64,000 nucleotides of DNA from Streptomyces caeruleatus. GTDB lineage: Bacteria > Actinomycetota > Actinomycetes > Streptomycetales > Streptomycetaceae. Below are positions 1 to 8,200 of this stretch, one piece after another (positions within the stretch are counted from its first letter, which is position 1; each line of letters opens with the position of its first letter). The position numbers were made by a program, and so were the translations under genes. Under the pieces are notes generated by a model. That model was not told the origin of the DNA. It did not search any database and saw nothing but the letters and a program-made list of their open reading frames with translations. The stretch covers positions 16,247 through 80,246 of the forward strand of contig NZ_KQ948932.1 in NCBI RefSeq assembly GCF_001514235.1. Direction: 5' to 3'.

Positions 1-85
1 ACGGTCGCCGGGTGACTTCAGCGAACGGGGTGGTGGGGTTGGCGAAGCGTTTCCTCGCCCCCGCCGCCCCTACCCGTCCCATCCC

Positions 86-131
86 TCGAAGGGGCTCCGC
101 CCCTTCGACCCCGCTGGGGCTGCCGCCCCAG
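86..131. repeat. Two adjacent short hairpins
   Basis: TCGAAGGGGC (86-95) pairs perfectly with GCCCCTTCGA (99-108) across a 3-base loop. CTGGGGC (114-120) pairs with GCCCCAG (125-131) across 4 bases. Back-to-back hairpins of this kind are common between Streptomyces genes. They may end transcription of whatever lies to the left, although neither is followed by a T tract. Confidence 0.6.
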
Positions 132-153
132 ACCCCGCTGTCGGCCCGACGGG

Positions 154-180
154 CCTCGTCCTCAAACGCCGGACGGGCTG
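154..180. repeat. Dispersed intergenic repeat, copy 1
   Basis: The core reads CCTCGTCCTCAAACGCCGGA and continues into CGGGCTG. It recurs 116 bases further on with small changes. From memory, this element, often seen as its reverse complement, is frequent between Streptomyces genes. Its function is not known to me. Confidence 0.55.
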
Positions 181-269
181 GGGGGGGTGCCTGGCCGGGC
201 GCCGAAAGCGGCCGTTCCCGACCGTAGGGCAGCGCCGCTTCGGGTGGGTGGGGGGTCGGGACGGCAGTG

Positions 270-294
270 CCTCGTCCTCAAACGCGGGACAGGC
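270..294. repeat. Dispersed intergenic repeat, copy 2
   Basis: CCTCGTCCTCAAACGCGGGA repeats the core of the element at 154 with one substitution in 20 bases, then diverges. Confidence 0.55.
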
Positions 295-594
295 CGAGGA
301 TTCCTGCGGGGCGTTCCGACCTGATGGCGGCAGGGGCCGTATGCCCGGCGGGTCCCGGAGGACGTACCCCCACGAGCCCGCGGTCGCCCACGGCCGCAAG
401 GGGATGTGTCGGGGGGTGCCCCGCCCGCAGAGTCCGGTGTCAAGAGATGGGGCCTCCTGGCCTACGCCCGCCACCGGACCGAGGACGGACACCCCCCGGC
501 GCGGGCCCCGACCCACCACCCCACCGAACCGCGCTACACGTACCCCCCACCCAACACCAGCAGGCCGCCGCAGGCGTCTCGTACTCTTGAGCCC

Positions 595-1650
595 GTGCAG
601 GAACTCCACGACGCCCCCCTCGCCCCCCTGACGACCTTCCGCCTGGGCGGCCCAGCCACCCGGCTGGTCACCGCCACCACCGACGCCGAGGTCATCGACG
701 TCGTGCGTGAGGCGGACGCCGACGGGACGCCGCTGTTGGTGATCGGCGGGGGATCGAACCTGGTCATCGGGGACAAGGGCTTCGCGGGGACCGCGCTCGT
801 CGTCGCCACCAAGGGCTTCGAGCTGGACGGCACCGCGCTCGAACTGGCCGCCGGCGAGGTGTGGACCGAGGCCGTGGCCCGGACCGTGGAGGCAGGACTC
901 GCCGGGATCGAGTGCCTCGCCGGAATCCCCGGCTCCGCAGGCGCCACGCCGATCCAGAACGTCGGCGCGTACGGCCAGGAGGTCTCCTCGACGATCACCG
1001 AGGTGATCGCGTACGACCGGCAGGCAGGCGAGACCGTCGTCATCCCGAACGGCGACTGTGCCTTCTCCTACCGTCACAGCCGCTTCAAGGCCGACCCGGA
1101 GCGCTACGTCGTCCTGCGCGTCCGCTTCCGGCTGGAGGACGCCGAAGGTCTCTCCGCCCCGATCAAGTACGCCGAGACCGCCCGCGCCCTCGGCGTCGAG
1201 CCCGGCGACCGGGTCCCCTTGGCCTCCGCGCGCGAGACCGTGCTGAAGCTGCGTTCAGGGAAGGGCATGGTCCTGGACCCCGAGGACCACGACACCTGGT
1301 CGGCCGGTTCGTTCTTCACCAACCCGATCCTCACCGACGAGCAGTTCGCCGCGTTCCACGCGCGCGCGTGCGAGCACCTCGGCGAGGGCGTTCAGCCCCC
1401 GGCGTACCCGGCGGGGGAGGGCCACACCAAGACCTCCGCGGCCTGGCTCATCGACAAGGCGGGCTTCACCAAGGGATACGGCACCGGCCCGGCCCGTATC
1501 TCCACCAAGCACACCCTCGCCCTCACCAACCGCGGCGGCGCGACCACCGAGGACCTCCTGGGCCTCGCCCGCGAGGTCGTCGAGGGCGTCCGCGAGACCT
1601 TCGGCATCACGCTGGTCAACGAGCCGGTGACGGTCGGCGTCAGCCTCTAG
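595..1650 (+). CDS. murB: UDP-N-acetylenolpyruvoylglucosamine reductase MurB
   Basis: This 351-residue FAD enzyme reduces UDP-GlcNAc-enolpyruvate to UDP-MurNAc with NADPH, the second committed step of peptidoglycan precursor synthesis in the cytoplasm. The FAD-binding signature VIGGGSNLVIGDKGFAG is near residue 44. GIPGSAGATPIQNVGAYGQE lies near residue 106, SYRHSRFK near residue 157, and AGSFFTNP, with the catalytic-region serine, near residue 237. I start at GTG 595 because family similarity begins at QELHDAPLAPLTTFRLGG. The open frame extends further upstream to 406 but encodes an unrelated Pro/Arg-rich stretch. No Shine-Dalgarno sequence is visible; a TACTCT box ends seven bases before the GTG, so the message may be leaderless. 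The next gene converges from the other strand only seven bases after the stop. Confidence 0.95.
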   Translation: MQELHDAPLAPLTTFRLGGPATRLVTATTDAEVIDVVREADADGTPLLVIGGGSNLVIGDKGFAGTALVVATKGFELDGTALELAAGEVWTEAVARTVEAGLAGIECLAGIPGSAGATPIQNVGAYGQEVSSTITEVIAYDRQAGETVVIPNGDCAFSYRHSRFKADPERYVVLRVRFRLEDAEGLSAPIKYAETARALGVEPGDRVPLASARETVLKLRSGKGMVLDPEDHDTWSAGSFFTNPILTDEQFAAFHARACEHLGEGVQPPAYPAGEGHTKTSAAWLIDKAGFTKGYGTGPARISTKHTLALTNRGGATTEDLLGLAREVVEGVRETFGITLVNEPVTVGVSL

Positions 1651-1657
1651 GAGCGCG

Positions 1658-2695
1658 TCACCGGGGCTGGGCGAGCCAGTCGTCCACCCCCGCCAACAGC
1701 TTCGCCTTCATCTCCTCCGGCGCCGCCGACCCGCGCACCGACTGCCGGGCCAGCTCCGCCAGCTCCTCGTCGGTGAAGGCGTGGTGCCGGCGCGCGATGT
1801 CGTACTGGGCGGCCAGCCGCGAGCCGAAGAGCAGAGGGTCGTCGGCGCCGAGGGCCATCGGTACCCCGGCCTCGTACAGCGTCCGCAGCGGGACGTCCTC
1901 CGGCTTCTCGTAGACGCCGAGGGCGACGTTCGAGGCGGGACACACCTCACACGTCACGCCCCTGTCCGCGAGGCGCTTCAGCAGCCGCGGGTCCTCCGCC
2001 GCCCGCACCCCGTGACCGATCCGGTTCGCGTGCAGGTCGTCCAGGCAGTCACGGACCGAGGACGGGCCGGTCAGCTCGCCACCGTGCGGGGCCGACAGCA
2101 GGCCGCCCTCACCGGCGATGTGGAAGGCGCGGTCGAAGTCCCTTGCCATGCCCCGGCGTTCGTCGTTCGACAACCCGAAGCCGACCACCCCCCGGTCGGC
2201 GTACCGCACCGCCAGCCGCGCCAGCGTGCGGGCGTCCAGAGGGTGCTTCATACGGTTCGCGGCGACCAGGACACGCATTCCGAGCCCCGTGTCCCGCGAC
2301 GCCGTCTCCACCGCGTCCAGGATGATCTCCAGAGCCGGGATCAGACCGCCCAGCCGGGGCGCGTACGAGGTGGGATCCACCTGGATCTCCAGCCAGCCGG
2401 AGCCGTCCTTCAGGTCCTCCTCCGCGGCCTCTCTGACCAGGCGCTGGATGTCCTCCGGCTGCCGTAGGCACGACCGTGCCGCGTCGTACAGACGCTGGAA
2501 GCGGAACCAGCCCCGCTCGTCCGTCGCCCGTAGCCTCGGCGGCTCACCGCTGGTCAGCGCGTCCGTCAGCGCCTCGGGCAGACGCACGCCGTACTTGTCG
2601 GCCAGTTCCAGCAGGGTCGTCGGCCGCATCGAGCCGGTGAAGTGCAGGTGCAGATGGGCTTTCGGCAGTTCAGAGACATCACGTACACGCTCCAT
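1658..2695 (-). CDS. add: Adenosine deaminase
   Basis: This 345-residue zinc hydrolase is predicted to convert adenosine to inosine in purine salvage. Family landmarks are the N-terminal zinc pair in LPKAHLHLHFTGS near residue 9, ISAPHGGE-type residues (LLSAPHGGELTGP) near residue 195, NRIGHG near residue 221, CPASNV near residue 248, and the catalytic ALGADDPLLFGS near residue 286, which supplies the second Asp of the metal site. The ATG at 2695 is preceded by GGCAGGATCCTGGA. Upstream extension to 2809 is possible in frame, but the extra residues do not look like the family. It converges on murB and lies downstream of aspC on the same strand, separated by a terminator. The adenosine rather than adenine or AMP substrate is inferred from family resemblance. 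Confidence 0.88.
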   Translation of the reverse strand: MERVRDVSELPKAHLHLHFTGSMRPTTLLELADKYGVRLPEALTDALTSGEPPRLRATDERGWFRFQRLYDAARSCLRQPEDIQRLVREAAEEDLKDGSGWLEIQVDPTSYAPRLGGLIPALEIILDAVETASRDTGLGMRVLVAANRMKHPLDARTLARLAVRYADRGVVGFGLSNDERRGMARDFDRAFHIAGEGGLLSAPHGGELTGPSSVRDCLDDLHANRIGHGVRAAEDPRLLKRLADRGVTCEVCPASNVALGVYEKPEDVPLRTLYEAGVPMALGADDPLLFGSRLAAQYDIARRHHAFTDEELAELARQSVRGSAAPEEMKAKLLAGVDDWLAQPR

Positions 2696-2775
2696 TCCAG
2701 GATCCTGCCGTACGCCCCGCCCGTCCCGGTAGCGCTTTCCCCGAACGTGGTCTTGCTCGCACGCGCACACGACAA

Positions 2776-2806
2776 AGCGGGCCGCTCCACGAGGGAACGG
2801 CCCGCT
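2776..2806 (-). terminator. Terminator downstream of aspC
   Basis: A nine-base stem, AGCGGGCCG (2776-2784) with CGGCCCGCT (2798-2806), is followed on the minus strand by a short TTTGT run. It lies between the aspC stop and the add start and probably ends aspC transcription. Confidence 0.6.
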
Positions 2807-2811
2807 CACCG

Positions 2812-2829
2812 TCTACTCACGTGAGTAGA
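2812..2829. repeat. Perfect 18-bp palindrome
   Basis: TCTACTCACGTGAGTAGA is exactly self-complementary and sits two bases beyond the aspC stop codon. With no loop it is more like a binding site for a dimeric protein than a terminator. No partner is known to me. Confidence 0.6.
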
Positions 2830-2831
2830 TG

Positions 2832-4058
2832 TCAGTCCCTGGCCTCGGCCAGCAGCTTCTGGATCCGGCTCACGCCCTCGACGAGGTCCTCGTCACCGAG
2901 CGCGTACGACAGCCGCAGGTAACCCGGCGTGCCGAAGGCCTCGCCCGGCACGACGGCGACCTCGGCCTCCTCCAGGATGAGCGCGGCCAGCTCGACCGAG
3001 TCCTGCGGGCGCTTGCCGCGGATCTCCTTGCCGATGAGGGCCTTCACCGACGGGTACGCGTAGAAGGCGCCCTCGGGCTCGGGGCAGACCACGCCGTCGA
3101 TCTCGTTGAGCATCCGCACGATGGTCTTGCGGCGGCGGTCGAAGGCCTCGCGCATCTTGGCGACGGCGTCCAGGTCGCCGGAGACGGCGGCGAGGGCGGC
3201 CACCTGCGCCACGTTCGAGACGTTCGACGTGGCGTGCGACTGGAGGTTGGTCGCGGCCTTCACCACGTCCTTCGGGCCGATGATCCAGCCGACCCGCCAG
3301 CCCGTCATGGCGTACGTCTTGGCCACACCGTTGACCACGATGCACTTGTCGCGCAGCTCGGGCAGCACCGCGGGCAGCGACACGGACACCGCGTCGCCGT
3401 AGACCAGGTGCTCGTAGATCTCGTCGGTCATCACCCACAGGCCGTGCTCGACGGCCCAGCGGCCGATCGCCTCGGTCTCGGCCTCGCTGTAGACGGCGCC
3501 GGTCGGGTTGGACGGCGACACGAAGAGGACGACCTTCGTCTTCTCCGTACGGGCCGCCTCCAGCTGCTCCACGGAGACGCGGTAGCCGGTCGTCTCGTCG
3601 GCGACGACCTCGACCGGGACACCGCCCGCGAGACGGATCGACTCCGGGTACGTCGTCCAGTACGGGGCGGGGACGATGACCTCGTCGCCCGGGTCGAGGA
3701 TCGCGGCGAAGGCCTCGTAGATGGCCTGCTTGCCGCCGTTGGTGACGAGGATCTGCGAGACGTCGGGCTCGTAGCCGGAGTCACGCAGCGTCTTCGCGGC
3801 GATGGCGGCCTTCAGCTCGGGCAGACCGCCGGCCGGGGTGTAGCGGTGGAACTTCGGGTTCTTGCAGGCCTCGATGGCGGCCTCGACGATGTAGTCCGGG
3901 GTCGGGAAGTCGGGCTCACCGGCGCCGAAGCCGATCACCGGACGCCCGGCGGCCTTGAGGGCCTTCGCCTTGGCGTCCACGGCGAGGGTGGCGGACTCGG
4001 AGATCGCGCCGACTCGGGCGGAGACCCGGCGCTCGGTGGGAGGGGTTGCAGCGCTCAT
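2832..4058 (-). CDS. aspC: Pyridoxal-phosphate aspartate aminotransferase
   Basis: This 408-residue class I aminotransferase is predicted to interconvert aspartate and 2-oxoglutarate with oxaloacetate and glutamate in the cytoplasm. Visible landmarks are IGFGAGEPDFPTPDYI near residue 36, PYWTTYP for substrate and cofactor contact, VSPSNPTGAVYS with the cofactor-binding Asn, MTDEIYEHLVY with the Asp that holds the pyridine nitrogen, and NGVAKTYAMTGWRVGW with the Schiff-base lysine. YLRLSYAL near the end carries the carboxylate-binding arginine. I chose the ATG at 4058 (MSAATPPTERR); an ATG three codons earlier (4067) is a possible alternative. It is divergent from tRNA-Trp. The acidic-substrate specificity is inferred, and a related aminotransferase role is possible. 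Confidence 0.92.
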   Translation of the reverse strand: MSAATPPTERRVSARVGAISESATLAVDAKAKALKAAGRPVIGFGAGEPDFPTPDYIVEAAIEACKNPKFHRYTPAGGLPELKAAIAAKTLRDSGYEPDVSQILVTNGGKQAIYEAFAAILDPGDEVIVPAPYWTTYPESIRLAGGVPVEVVADETTGYRVSVEQLEAARTEKTKVVLFVSPSNPTGAVYSEAETEAIGRWAVEHGLWVMTDEIYEHLVYGDAVSVSLPAVLPELRDKCIVVNGVAKTYAMTGWRVGWIIGPKDVVKAATNLQSHATSNVSNVAQVAALAAVSGDLDAVAKMREAFDRRRKTIVRMLNEIDGVVCPEPEGAFYAYPSVKALIGKEIRGKRPQDSVELAALILEEAEVAVVPGEAFGTPGYLRLSYALGDEDLVEGVSRIQKLLAEARD

Positions 4059-4226
4059 GGGGCCCATCGTTTCAGACAGGAAACGCGCCCGGCACGGGGG
4101 TTTCACAGACTGAACATCAGCTGAACAACCGTGCGGATCCGGGCCACGGCCAGCGGATCTTGCGCCCGAGGACCGGTGATCTTCGGCCGATCTTTCGCCG
4201 GTCAACGCTCCCACGGGCACTTTCTG

Positions 4227-4256
4227 TTCGACGGCGCGCCCAGGACCACGTACACT
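4227..4256 (+). promoter_or_regulatory. Candidate promoter for tRNA-Trp
   Basis: TTCGAC (4227-4232) and TACACT (4251-4256) are separated by 18 bases, matching the general hrdB-type pattern apart from the third -35 base. It lies about 86 bases upstream of the tRNA. A second possible -10, TACGTT at 4323-4328, is closer but has no credible -35. Confidence 0.4.
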
Positions 4257-4341
4257 CTCACCTCGTTGGCCTTCAGCGGCCCGCAGTCACAGGGTGCACA
4301 CCGTGCACTCGCTCGGATGCGGTACGTTGGGGGACACACAA

Positions 4342-4414
4342 AGGGTCGTAGCTCAATTGGTAGAGCACTGGTCTCCAAAACCAGCGGTTGGGGGTTCAAG
4401 TCCCTCCGGCCCTG
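4342..4414 (+). tRNA. trnW: tRNA-Trp (anticodon CCA)
   Basis: The 73-base cloverleaf is complete. The seven-base acceptor stem pairs AGGGTCG with CGGCCCT, with one G-U. The D arm is GCTC/GAGC, the anticodon stem CTGGT/ACCAG with loop CTCCAAA puts anticodon CCA at 4375-4377, and the T arm carries TTCAAGT. The discriminator is G4414 and the 3' CCA is not encoded. It precedes secE, the usual arrangement in actinomycetes. Confidence 0.97.
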
Positions 4415-4522
4415 CTACACACACCTTCGCCAGGATGTGTGCGCATGTACGTACAGCAATGCACCGCCGTGCGGCTCAGACCGGGCGCGGCACGGCCACG
4501 ACCCGGAATCAGGTGAGGACGA

Positions 4523-4807
4523 GTGACGGACGCCGTGGGCTCCATCGACATGCCTGATGCCCAGGACGAGGCGCCGGAGTCCAAGAAGACCCGCAAAGGT
4601 GGCAAGCGCGCCAAGAAGGGCCCGCTGAAGCGACTCGCCCTCTTCTACCGCCAGATCATCGCGGAACTCCGCAAGGTCGTCTGGCCGACGCGCAACCAGC
4701 TGACGACGTACACCACCGTGGTGATCATCTTCGTCGTCATCATGATCGGCCTGGTGACCGTGATTGACTATGGGCTCGACCACGCCGCCAAGTACGTCTT
4801 CGGCTGA
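4523..4807 (+). CDS. secE: Preprotein translocase subunit SecE
   Basis: This 94-residue small membrane subunit clamps SecY in the Sec export channel. The first 45 residues are charged and Lys-rich. They are followed by the amphipathic family signature FYRQIIAELRKVVWPTRNQL and a single membrane helix, TVVIIFVVIMIGLVTVIDYG, at about residues 65-84, the one-helix form typical of Gram-positives. The GTG start follows GGTGAGGACGA. It lies between tRNA-Trp and nusG, as in most bacteria; its partner secY is at 58998. Confidence 0.96.
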   Translation: MTDAVGSIDMPDAQDEAPESKKTRKGGKRAKKGPLKRLALFYRQIIAELRKVVWPTRNQLTTYTTVVIIFVVIMIGLVTVIDYGLDHAAKYVFG

Positions 4808-4819
4808 GCCAAGAGCGAA

Positions 4820-4842
4820 GGGCGCCGCGGTTACCGGCGCCC
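4820..4842 (+). terminator. Hairpin between secE and nusG
   Basis: GGGCGCCG (4820-4827) pairs perfectly with CGGCGCCC (4835-4842) around a seven-base loop and is followed by CTTTCG. It may partially attenuate or protect the secE message; nusG begins 45 bases later. Confidence 0.6.
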
Positions 4843-4887
4843 CTTTCGCATGTTCCACCCCTATGTATCCAGGAAGAAGCAGCCACC

Positions 4888-5745
4888 GTGTCTGACCAGA
4901 ACGTGAACGACGCCATCGAGCCACACGGGCAGGGTGTCGAGTCCGTGGAAGACGAGCTCGAGATCGTCGAAGGCGCGGACGAGGACCTGGACGAGGTCGA
5001 GGCTGCCGAGGCCGAGGCGGGCGAGCCCGCCGAGGAGGCCGCGCTCCACGTCGAGGACGAGTCCGGCGGTGACGTCGAGGCTGTCGAGGACGAGGAAGAG
5101 GACGCCGAGGAGGAGCCGGCCGAGCCGGTCGACCCCGTCGCCGCACTGCGCGACGAGCTCCGCACGCTCCCCGGCGAGTGGTACGTCATCCACACCTACG
5201 CCGGTTACGAGAACCGCGTGAAGACCAACCTGGAGCAGCGCGCCGTCTCGCTGAACGTCGAGGACTACATCTTCCAGGCCGAGGTGCCGCAGGAAGAGGT
5301 CGTCCAGATCAAGAACGGCGACCGCAAGACGATCAAGCAGAACAAGCTGCCGGGTTACGTCCTCGTCCGCATGGACCTGACGAACGAGTCCTGGGGCGTC
5401 GTCCGCAACACCCCCGGCGTCACCGGCTTCGTGGGCAACGCCTACGACCCGTACCCGCTGACCCTGGACGAGATCGTCAAGATGCTCGCCCCGGAGGCCG
5501 AGGAGAAGGCCGCCCGCGAGGCCGCCGAGGCCGAGGGCAAGCCCGCTCCGCAGCGCAAGGTCGAGGTCCAGGTGCTGGACTTCGAGGTCGGCGACTCGGT
5601 CACCGTCACCGACGGCCCGTTCGCCACGCTGCAGGCCACGATCAACGAGATCAACGCCGACTCGAAGAAGGTCAAGGGTCTGGTGGAGATCTTCGGGCGC
5701 GAAACGCCGGTCGAGCTGAGCTTCGACCAGATCCAGAAGAACTGA
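4888..5745 (+). CDS. nusG: Transcription termination/antitermination factor NusG
   Basis: This 285-residue factor binds RNA polymerase and links it to Rho or the leading ribosome. The NGN domain starts at about residue 96 with EWYVIHTYAGYENRVKTNLE and contains LPGYVLVRMDL and VRNTPGVTGFVG. The KOW domain occupies the last 55 residues (FEVGDSVTVTDGPFATLQAT). The first 90 residues are an acidic Glu/Asp/Ala-rich extension absent from the 181-residue E. coli protein but usual in streptomycetes. The GTG start at 4888 is preceded by CCAGGAAGAAG. A strong terminator follows. Confidence 0.96.
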   Translation: MSDQNVNDAIEPHGQGVESVEDELEIVEGADEDLDEVEAAEAEAGEPAEEAALHVEDESGGDVEAVEDEEEDAEEEPAEPVDPVAALRDELRTLPGEWYVIHTYAGYENRVKTNLEQRAVSLNVEDYIFQAEVPQEEVVQIKNGDRKTIKQNKLPGYVLVRMDLTNESWGVVRNTPGVTGFVGNAYDPYPLTLDEIVKMLAPEAEEKAAREAAEAEGKPAPQRKVEVQVLDFEVGDSVTVTDGPFATLQATINEINADSKKVKGLVEIFGRETPVELSFDQIQKN

Positions 5746-5770
5746 CTCTCTCTGGACCCACCGCTTCCGC

Positions 5771-5816
5771 GCAGGTCAGGCGGGCTCTCGCAGCCGGTCT
5801 GACCTGCTCGGTTTTT
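5771..5816 (+). terminator. Terminator downstream of nusG
   Basis: GCAGGTCAG (5771-5779) pairs perfectly with CTGACCTGC (5799-5807) and is followed by TCGGTTTTT, giving an intrinsic terminator. It separates secE-nusG from rplK. I see no confident promoter for rplK in the remaining 97 bases; TATACC at 5828 is a possible -10 without a clear -35. Confidence 0.8.
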
Positions 5817-5913
5817 GGCCGCGCATCTATACCCGTTATCGTTGTGCGGTATGCCTTCATCTGGGACGCGACCCGGGCGGAGGCACGCCTCAATCGAAAG
5901 GACCCGGAGAGTA

Positions 5914-6348
5914 ATGCCTCCCAAGAAGAAGAAGGTCACGGGGCTCATCAAGCTCCAGATCCAGGCCGGCGCCGCCAACCCGGCCCCGCCGGTCGGCCCC
6001 GCGCTGGGTCAGCACGGCGTGAACATCATGGAGTTCTGCAAGGCCTACAACGCCGCGACCGAGTCGCAGCGCGGTTGGGTCATCCCGGTGGAGATCACGG
6101 TCTACGAGGACCGTTCCTTCACCTTCATCACCAAGACCCCGCCGGCCGCGAAGATGATCCTCAAGGCTGCTGGTGTCGAGAAGGGCTCCGGCGAGCCGCA
6201 CAAGACCAAGGTCGCCAAGATCACCGAGGCGCAGGTCCGCGAGATCGCCACCACCAAGATGCCCGACCTCAACGCCAACGACCTGGACGCCGCCGCGAAG
6301 ATCATCGCCGGCACCGCCCGTTCCATGGGCATCACGGTCGAGGGCTGA
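5914..6348 (+). CDS. rplK: 50S ribosomal protein L11
   Basis: This 144-residue protein of the GTPase-associated centre binds 23S rRNA helices 43/44 and is needed for RelA activation. The N-terminal domain carries [20 protein letters not shown], including the proline cluster that forms the thiostrepton site with the rRNA. The C-terminal RNA-binding domain ends [14 protein letters not shown]. The ATG at 5914 follows GAAAGGACCCGGAG and gives the usual length; the in-frame upstream codons are not conserved-looking. It is followed 79 bases later by rplA. Confidence 0.97.
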
Positions 6349-6427
6349 CCCCAACCCCCCAAGCAGAAGTGAGTGGCGGGGCCTGCTCGGCCCGGACCAC
6401 AACTCCTAAGAAATCACAGGAGCAGTA

Positions 6428-7153
6428 GTGAGCAAGCGCAGCAAGACTCTCCGCGCTGCGGACGCCAAGATCGACCGGGAGAAGCTGTACGCCCCGCTCG
6501 AGGCCGTCCGTCTCGCCAAGGAGACGTCCACGTCCAAGTTCGACGGCACCGTCGAGGTCGCCTTCCGTCTGGGTGTCGACCCGCGTAAGGCCGACCAGAT
6601 GGTCCGTGGCACCGTGAACCTTCCGCACGGCACCGGTAAGACCGCCCGGGTCCTGGTCTTCGCGACCGGCGACCGTGCCGAGGCCGCGCGTGCCGCGGGC
6701 GCCGACATCGTCGGTGCCGACGAGCTGATCGACGAGGTCTCGAAGGGCCGCCTGGACTTCGACGCCGTCGTCGCCACCCCGGACCTCATGGGCAAGGTCG
6801 GCCGCCTCGGCCGTGTCCTCGGCCCGCGTGGTCTGATGCCGAACCCGAAGACCGGCACCGTGACCCCGGACGTGGCCAAGGCCGTGACCGAGATCAAGGG
6901 CGGCAAGATCGAGTTCCGCGTCGACAAGCACTCGAACCTGCACTTCATCATCGGCAAGGCGTCCTTCGACGACGCCAAGCTGGTGGAGAACTACGGTGCC
7001 GCGCTGGAGGAGATCCTCCGTCTGAAGCCGTCGGCCGCCAAGGGTCGCTACATCAAGAAGGCCGCGATCAGCACCACGATCGGCCCCGGCGTTCCCGTCG
7101 ACCCGAACCGCACCCGCAACCTCCTCGTCGAGGAGGACCCGGCCGCGGTCTGA
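6428..7153 (+). CDS. rplA: 50S ribosomal protein L1
   Basis: This 241-residue protein forms the mobile L1 stalk at the tRNA exit site and in many bacteria represses its own operon. Family landmarks are FDGTVEVAFRLGVDPRKADQ near residue 38, the internal domain VVATPDLMGKVGRLGRVLGP, and GLMPNPKTGTV. The GTG start follows CACAGGAGCAGTA. It forms a two-gene unit with rplK, ended by a strong hairpin. Confidence 0.97.
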   Translation: MSKRSKTLRAADAKIDREKLYAPLEAVRLAKETSTSKFDGTVEVAFRLGVDPRKADQMVRGTVNLPHGTGKTARVLVFATGDRAEAARAAGADIVGADELIDEVSKGRLDFDAVVATPDLMGKVGRLGRVLGPRGLMPNPKTGTVTPDVAKAVTEIKGGKIEFRVDKHSNLHFIIGKASFDDAKLVENYGAALEEILRLKPSAAKGRYIKKAAISTTIGPGVPVDPNRTRNLLVEEDPAAV

Positions 7154-7178
7154 GCCACCGGCTCACCAGGCTCGAAAG

Positions 7179-7211
7179 CGGGCCCCACACTCTTCACGGG
7201 TGTGGGGCCCG
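7179..7211 (+). terminator. Terminator downstream of rplA
   Basis: A perfect 12-base stem pairs CGGGCCCCACAC (7179-7190) with GTGTGGGGCCCG (7200-7211) around a nine-base loop. There is no T run, as is common in high-GC actinomycetes. It ends the rplK-rplA unit. Confidence 0.8.
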
Positions 7212-7282
7212 TCCCCGTTCCCAGGCACGTTGTCAGTGCCCTGGGTTAACGTGCATTCACGGGATTCGCACAGGGGGGACGA

Positions 7283-8092
7283 ATGACGAGCACGAGGGTG
7301 CGCCGGTCGGCGTTCTGGGTCGCGCTGCTGACCGCGCTGACGGCCCTGGCCGCCTGCACCTCCGCCGACCGCCCCGAGAAGGCGGAGCGCACCGGGCCGG
7401 CCCGCGCCGTGACGGCCGCCCTGCGCACCGTCGAGCGCTCCACCGACCGGGCCGCGTCCGCTCGCGTCAGATCCACGACCACCATCGGCTCCACGCTGTC
7501 CATGAAGGCCGACGGCACCCTCGCCTGGCCCGACGACCTCACGGGCATCATGACCATCACCTACACCGGGGGCACGACGGCCGAGGCGATGCGCCGCCTC
7601 GGGACCACGTCGATGGAGGCCCGCTACCTCCCCGACGCCTACTACGCGCGCATAGGCGAGGCGTTCGCCGCGAAGACCGACGGCAAGCACTGGATCAAGT
7701 ACGCCTACGACGACCTGGACGACCTCGCCGGCAGCTCCGGAGCCGATCTCGCGGCCCAGATGCGCGATACCGCTCCGCACGCGTCGGTGAAGCGGCTGCT
7801 GTCCTCCACGGACGTACGGAAGGTCGGCGAGGAGACGGTCGCAGGCGAGCGCACCACGCACTACTCCGGGTCGGTGCGGGTGGACGGCGGCACCACCGAA
7901 CAGACCGTCGACATATGGGTCGACGGCCGGGACCTGCTGGTCAAGAAGGTCGAGAAGGGACGGACGGCCACGGGGCGGCTGACCCAGACCGCGTACTACA
8001 GCGACTACGGAGTCAAGGCCACGGTCGAGAAGCCCCCGGCGGAGGACACGGCGGACCTCAAGAGGCTGCTGACGGGCTCGGCGGGGCGCTGA
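7283..8092 (+). CDS. Lipoprotein, LppX/LprG-like family (first of two paralogues)
   Basis: This 269-residue predicted lipoprotein is anchored outside the membrane. The signal runs MTSTRVRRSAFWVALLTALT and ends in the lipobox LAAC with the acylated Cys25. The mature part is mostly beta strand in appearance, ends in an EDTADLKRLL tail, and contains HYSGSVRVDG and TVDIWVDGRDLLVKKVE. Its paralogue next door has the matching HYTGTATVDE and LDVWVDRDEHVKQL. The general plan (signal, then a LolA/LppX-like fold) is inferred from pattern only; the ligand is unknown. The ATG at 7283 follows CAGGGGGGACGA. The pair sits between rplA and rplJ, an accessory position inside a core block. Confidence 0.75.
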   Translation: MTSTRVRRSAFWVALLTALTALAACTSADRPEKAERTGPARAVTAALRTVERSTDRAASARVRSTTTIGSTLSMKADGTLAWPDDLTGIMTITYTGGTTAEAMRRLGTTSMEARYLPDAYYARIGEAFAAKTDGKHWIKYAYDDLDDLAGSSGADLAAQMRDTAPHASVKRLLSSTDVRKVGEETVAGERTTHYSGSVRVDGGTTEQTVDIWVDGRDLLVKKVEKGRTATGRLTQTAYYSDYGVKATVEKPPAEDTADLKRLLTGSAGR

Positions 8093-8200
8093 ATTCGCAG
8101 GACTGTTCAGGCCGCCTGGGATACGCTCCCGATCTTGCTGTGCGCCGACCACGCATCAGCCATGTGTTCGCATCAGCCGTGTGTTCCTTGGGGGGAATCA

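Larger units (their letters stand above)
1..594. other. Non-coding stretch upstream of murB
   Basis: I see no convincing gene here. The first 15 bases could be the tail of an upstream reading frame ending in TGA at 13-15, but that cannot be established from this window. The stretch contains two short perfect hairpins and two copies of a dispersed repeat, listed separately. The open frames crossing it show no recognisable protein and have poor starts, so I treat them as GC-rich artefacts. Confidence 0.6.

Noticed and set aside
406..594. N-terminal extension of murB
   Set aside because: The extra 63 residues are Pro/Arg-rich and unlike the family; GTG 595 gives the normal MurB length.
4342..4414. 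tRNA-Trp as the attachment site of an integrated element
   Set aside because: No repeat of the tRNA 3' end and no integrase gene are found in the window.
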